Of a DNA stretch of 7,867 nt, positions 6,786 through 7,867 are shown piece after piece. The DNA is from Alistipes sp. (GTDB lineage Bacteria; Bacteroidota; Bacteroidia; Bacteroidales; Rikenellaceae). Location of the stretch: NCBI GenBank assembly GCA_029051915.1, contig JAIDKM010000087.1, positions 1 through 7,867 of the forward strand, in the 5' to 3' direction. The notes beneath the pieces were generated by a model. That model was not told the DNA's origin. It saw nothing but the letters and a program-made list of their open reading frames with translations, and searched no databases. Position 1 is the first letter of the stretch. Each line of letters opens with the position of its first letter. The translations under genes were made by a program, and so were the position numbers.

Positions 6786-6795
6786 TCGATAATGT

Positions 6796-6805
6796 GTCGG
6801 CCGAC
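6796..6805. promoter_or_regulatory. 10-bp palindrome near the operon transcription start
   Basis: GTCGGCCGAC is a perfect 10-bp palindrome lying about 20-30 nt downstream of the predicted start of the minus-strand transcript, a usual place for an operator. In GC-rich DNA a palindrome of this length can occur by chance, so confidence is low. Confidence 0.25.
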
Positions 6806-6830
6806 CGGCAGTTTCTGTTGAATCGCTGTG

Positions 6831-6862
6831 CAAATATAGTTCGGGCCCCTGCCCCTTGTCAA
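6831..6862 (-). promoter_or_regulatory. Bacteroidetes-type promoter of the phage operon
   Basis: On the minus strand TATATTTG (6831-6838) fits the -7 consensus TAnnTTTG exactly, and TTGACA (6857-6862) supplies the -33 TTG with 21 nt between TTG and TA. Start of transcription is expected near 6824. It drives leftward expression of the virion genes and lies back to back with the plus-strand promoter for the transporter gene, 24 nt apart. An 8-bp direct repeat TTCGGGCC (6840-6847, 6866-6873) flanks the -33 box. Confidence 0.7.
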
Positions 6863-6886
6863 GTTTTCGGGCCGTTTTTTGTCGAC

Positions 6887-6922
6887 TTTGTGTAAAAAAC
6901 TACCGATTTTTGTATAACTTTG
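6887..6922 (+). promoter_or_regulatory. Bacteroidetes-type promoter of the CorA-family gene
   Basis: TAACTTTG (6915-6922) fits TAnnTTTG, and TTTG at 6887-6890 is a possible -33 box, with 24 nt between them, a little longer than in the opposing promoter. Transcription would start near 6929 and run into the transporter gene after a leader of about 390 nt. No better plus-strand -7 box was found closer to the gene. Confidence 0.55.
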
Positions 6923-6929
6923 CACCGTA

Positions 6930-7317
6930 AACCAACTCGATTATTCCATATGGACGATGGTCATAGTTCCGCGTATAGTCGCCGTGTTGCGCTTCGGTGC
7001 GACGCCGTGCATCTATGGTGCGAAGCGTGCAGGGAGGTCTGATCTGCGCGCCGACCGTTCGTCGTCCTTTTTCTTCCGTATAATCCGTCGTTTTGCTGCC
7101 TTGCGACCCCTTGCCGGTCGCAGTGCGACCGTCGTGTCGTGCGACGGCTACGACCGGATTTTCGACTGCCAGAAGCGGCAGGCGCTTCGGAAATTCTGGA
7201 ACTCGGGCCTTCGGGTGGCGCCGAGAGTCAATCCCGGCTGAAGAGGTCAGCGGGCGGATGCGCTCCGTCCCTTCCCGACGTCAACCGGATTTCAGAATTT
7301 TTCAAGCGAGCCATCAC
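6930..7317 (+). other. Long structured 5' leader of the CorA-family gene
   Basis: About 390 nt lie between the predicted start of transcription and the transporter ATG. The stretch is GC-rich. An open frame at 6957-7241 (94 codons, Arg-rich, no recognisable domain) and a 30-codon frame at 6950-7042 could be leader peptides but have no support. Several inverted repeats are present, including 7-bp arms at 6990-6996/7021-7027, 5-bp arms at 7166-7170/7177-7181 competing with 7172-7176/7184-7188, and the cluster listed at 7114-7157. No tRNA or named riboswitch was recognised. Confidence 0.4.
7114..7157 (+). repeat. Mutually exclusive hairpins in the transporter leader
   Basis: Form one: CGGTCGC (7115-7121) pairs with GCGACCG (7125-7131) around a 3-nt loop. 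Form two: CCGGTCG (7114-7120) pairs with CGACCGG (7151-7157), enclosing a second hairpin CCGTCG/CGACGG (7129-7134, 7142-7147). The same 5' arm serves both, so only one form can exist at a time. This is the layout of a switching leader, but compensatory evidence is lacking and the region is GC-rich, where chance pairing is common. Confidence 0.4.
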
Positions 7318-7867
7318 ATGATTACCATTTACCTCAAGCAGTACAACAAGATCATCCGCAACGCCGACACCCGGCTGTTCGATGAACTGGGCTATGACGA
7401 CATCCTGTGGATCGACATGTTGCTGCCGACCATCAAGGAGCAGAAGGCTGTCGAGAATTTCATGGAGATCAGCCTCCAGACCCGGCAGCAGGTCGAGGAG
7501 ATCGAATCGACATCCAAATATTCCGAGAGCGAGAACGCCATCGTTTCCAACTCCAACTTCTTCGTACCCACGGGCGATTCGTTCCTTGTCGAGCCGGTTT
7601 CGTTCATCATCTCCAACGAGGGCGTGCTGGTTTCGGTGCGCAGTGCCGAGTCGCGGACGTTCCGCGAGACCGAGAAGCGGCTGCAGATGAACTACCGCAG
7701 CTATCCGACCGGCTATCATCTCTTCATTTCGCTGCTGGAGGTGCGCATCGACTTCGACGCCGACATGGTCGAACTGGTCTCCAAGCAGGTCGCCGCACTC
7801 TCAAAAGCGATCAACTCCGAAGACTCGATCGACAAGGAGGTGCTGCACCGCATCAGCGCCCTGCAGG
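7318..7867 (+). CDS. corA: CorA-family Mg2+/divalent-cation transporter, N-terminal part
   Basis: CorA proteins are homopentameric inner-membrane channels that import Mg2+ (and Co2+/Ni2+), gated by Mg2+ bound to the cytoplasmic funnel. The ATG at 7318-7320 begins MITIYLKQYNKI, and 183 codons are read before the window ends. Seen: the soluble alpha/beta domain with DDILWIDMLLPTIKEQKAVENFM (about 27-49, equivalent to 'W.dl..p...e...v...f'), then the strand block NAIVSNSNFFVP, SFLVEPVSFIISNEGVLVSVR (about 75-110), FRETEKRLQ, and the start of the long acidic stalk helix (YHLFISLLEVRIDFDADMVELVSKQVAALS). The two membrane helices and the GMN signature would lie in the missing part, so they cannot be checked. 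No Shine-Dalgarno precedes the start. It is divergent from the phage operon and probably a host gene beside the prophage. Codon use resembles the phage genes, so no compositional border is obvious. Confidence 0.85.
   Translation, partial: MITIYLKQYNKIIRNADTRLFDELGYDDILWIDMLLPTIKEQKAVENFMEISLQTRQQVEEIESTSKYSESENAIVSNSNFFVPTGDSFLVEPVSFIISNEGVLVSVRSAESRTFRETEKRLQMNYRSYPTGYHLFISLLEVRIDFDADMVELVSKQVAALSKAINSEDSIDKEVLHRISALQ

Larger units (their letters stand above)
6706..6792 (+). repeat. Three spaced direct copies of TTGTYRATAA
   Basis: Copies read TTGTTGATAA (6706-6715), TTGTCAATAA (6728-6737) and TTGTCGATAA (6783-6792), with an 8/10 inverted copy at 6738-6747. Start-to-start distances of the direct copies are 22 and 55 bp, both multiples of 11, so all face the same side of the helix. 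On the minus strand they read TTATCAACAA, TTATTGACAA and TTATCGACAA; the first and third differ from the DnaA box TTATCCACA at one position. Binding sites for a phage repressor, an integrase/transposase or DnaA are all possible; the protein is unknown. Confidence 0.6.
6524..6824 (-). other. Long untranslated leader of the phage operon (about 300 nt)
   Basis: From the expected transcription start (about 7 nt past the -7 box, near 6824) to the first likely start codon there are about 300 nt without a credible gene; open frames here are short, Arg/Pro-rich and lack start context. The proximal part (6696-6824) is A/T-rich and full of repeats; the distal part (6524-6695) is GC-rich with several small hairpins (for example 6-bp arms 6609-6614/6625-6630). 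Such a leader could carry repressor sites, an attenuator or an attachment site. The limits are estimates. Confidence 0.45.

Noticed and set aside
6844..6880. Plus-strand terminator-like element (GGCCC...GGGCC then six T)
   Set aside because: The stem is only 5 bp with a 20-nt loop, and no plus-strand gene to its left would need it; it also overlaps the minus-strand -33 region.
7079..7084. TATAAT hexamer as a promoter for the transporter gene
   Set aside because: No -35 partner at the right distance, and the Bacteroidetes primary sigma factor uses TAnnTTTG rather than the E. coli-type hexamer.
6957..7241. 94-codon plus-strand frame upstream of the transporter gene
   Set aside because: Arg-rich without recognisable domain, overlapping other open frames in GC-rich DNA; no ribosome-binding context.
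7228..7719. 163-codon minus-strand frame opposite the transporter gene
   Set aside because: It is antisense to a frame with clear CorA-family sequence and shows no domain of its own.

Overview
This window looks like Bacteroidales chromosomal DNA, perhaps a high-GC Alistipes-like genome. Three signs point there: GC-rich coding sequence, two promoters that fit the Bacteroidetes -33 TTG / -7 TAnnTTTG pattern, and gene starts without Shine-Dalgarno sequences (A/T-rich stretches instead where anything is visible). The genus is an inference from style; no marker gene is present.

Positions 1-6523 hold five genes on the minus strand, read right to left, that form a piece of a tailed-phage (prophage) virion operon. 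In transcription order they are: a 325-aa candidate tail/baseplate protein (5546-6523); a 790-aa candidate tail/baseplate protein whose start overlaps it by 10 nt (3183-5555); a ClpP-fold head-maturation protease with a Pro/Glu linker and an extra C-terminal segment (2182-3078); a major capsid protein (1146-2123); and an HK97-type portal protein cut by the left window edge (1-1076). Together they would supply the shell, the DNA entry/exit ring, the protease that matures the shell, and part of the tail tip. Terminase, tape measure, lysis genes and integrase are not in the window. The order (tail-like genes, then protease, capsid, portal) is the reverse of the usual portal-protease-capsid-tail order, although all genes share one strand.

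Positions 6524-7317 have no convincing gene. The left half is a leader of about 300 nt for the phage operon, starting from a strong candidate minus-strand promoter at 6831-6862. It contains an AT-rich patch (about 6700-6795) with three direct copies of a 10-bp motif spaced by multiples of 11 bp, an 18-bp palindrome and a long bulged hairpin. The right half starts at a divergent plus-strand promoter (6887-6922) and is a GC-rich leader of about 390 nt with competing hairpins.

Positions 7318-7867 are the first 183 codons of a CorA-family divalent-metal transporter on the plus strand, probably a host gene flanking the prophage. The phage/host boundary, if it lies in this window, is most likely between 6523 and about 6890. 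No tRNA, rRNA, CRISPR array or insertion sequence was seen.
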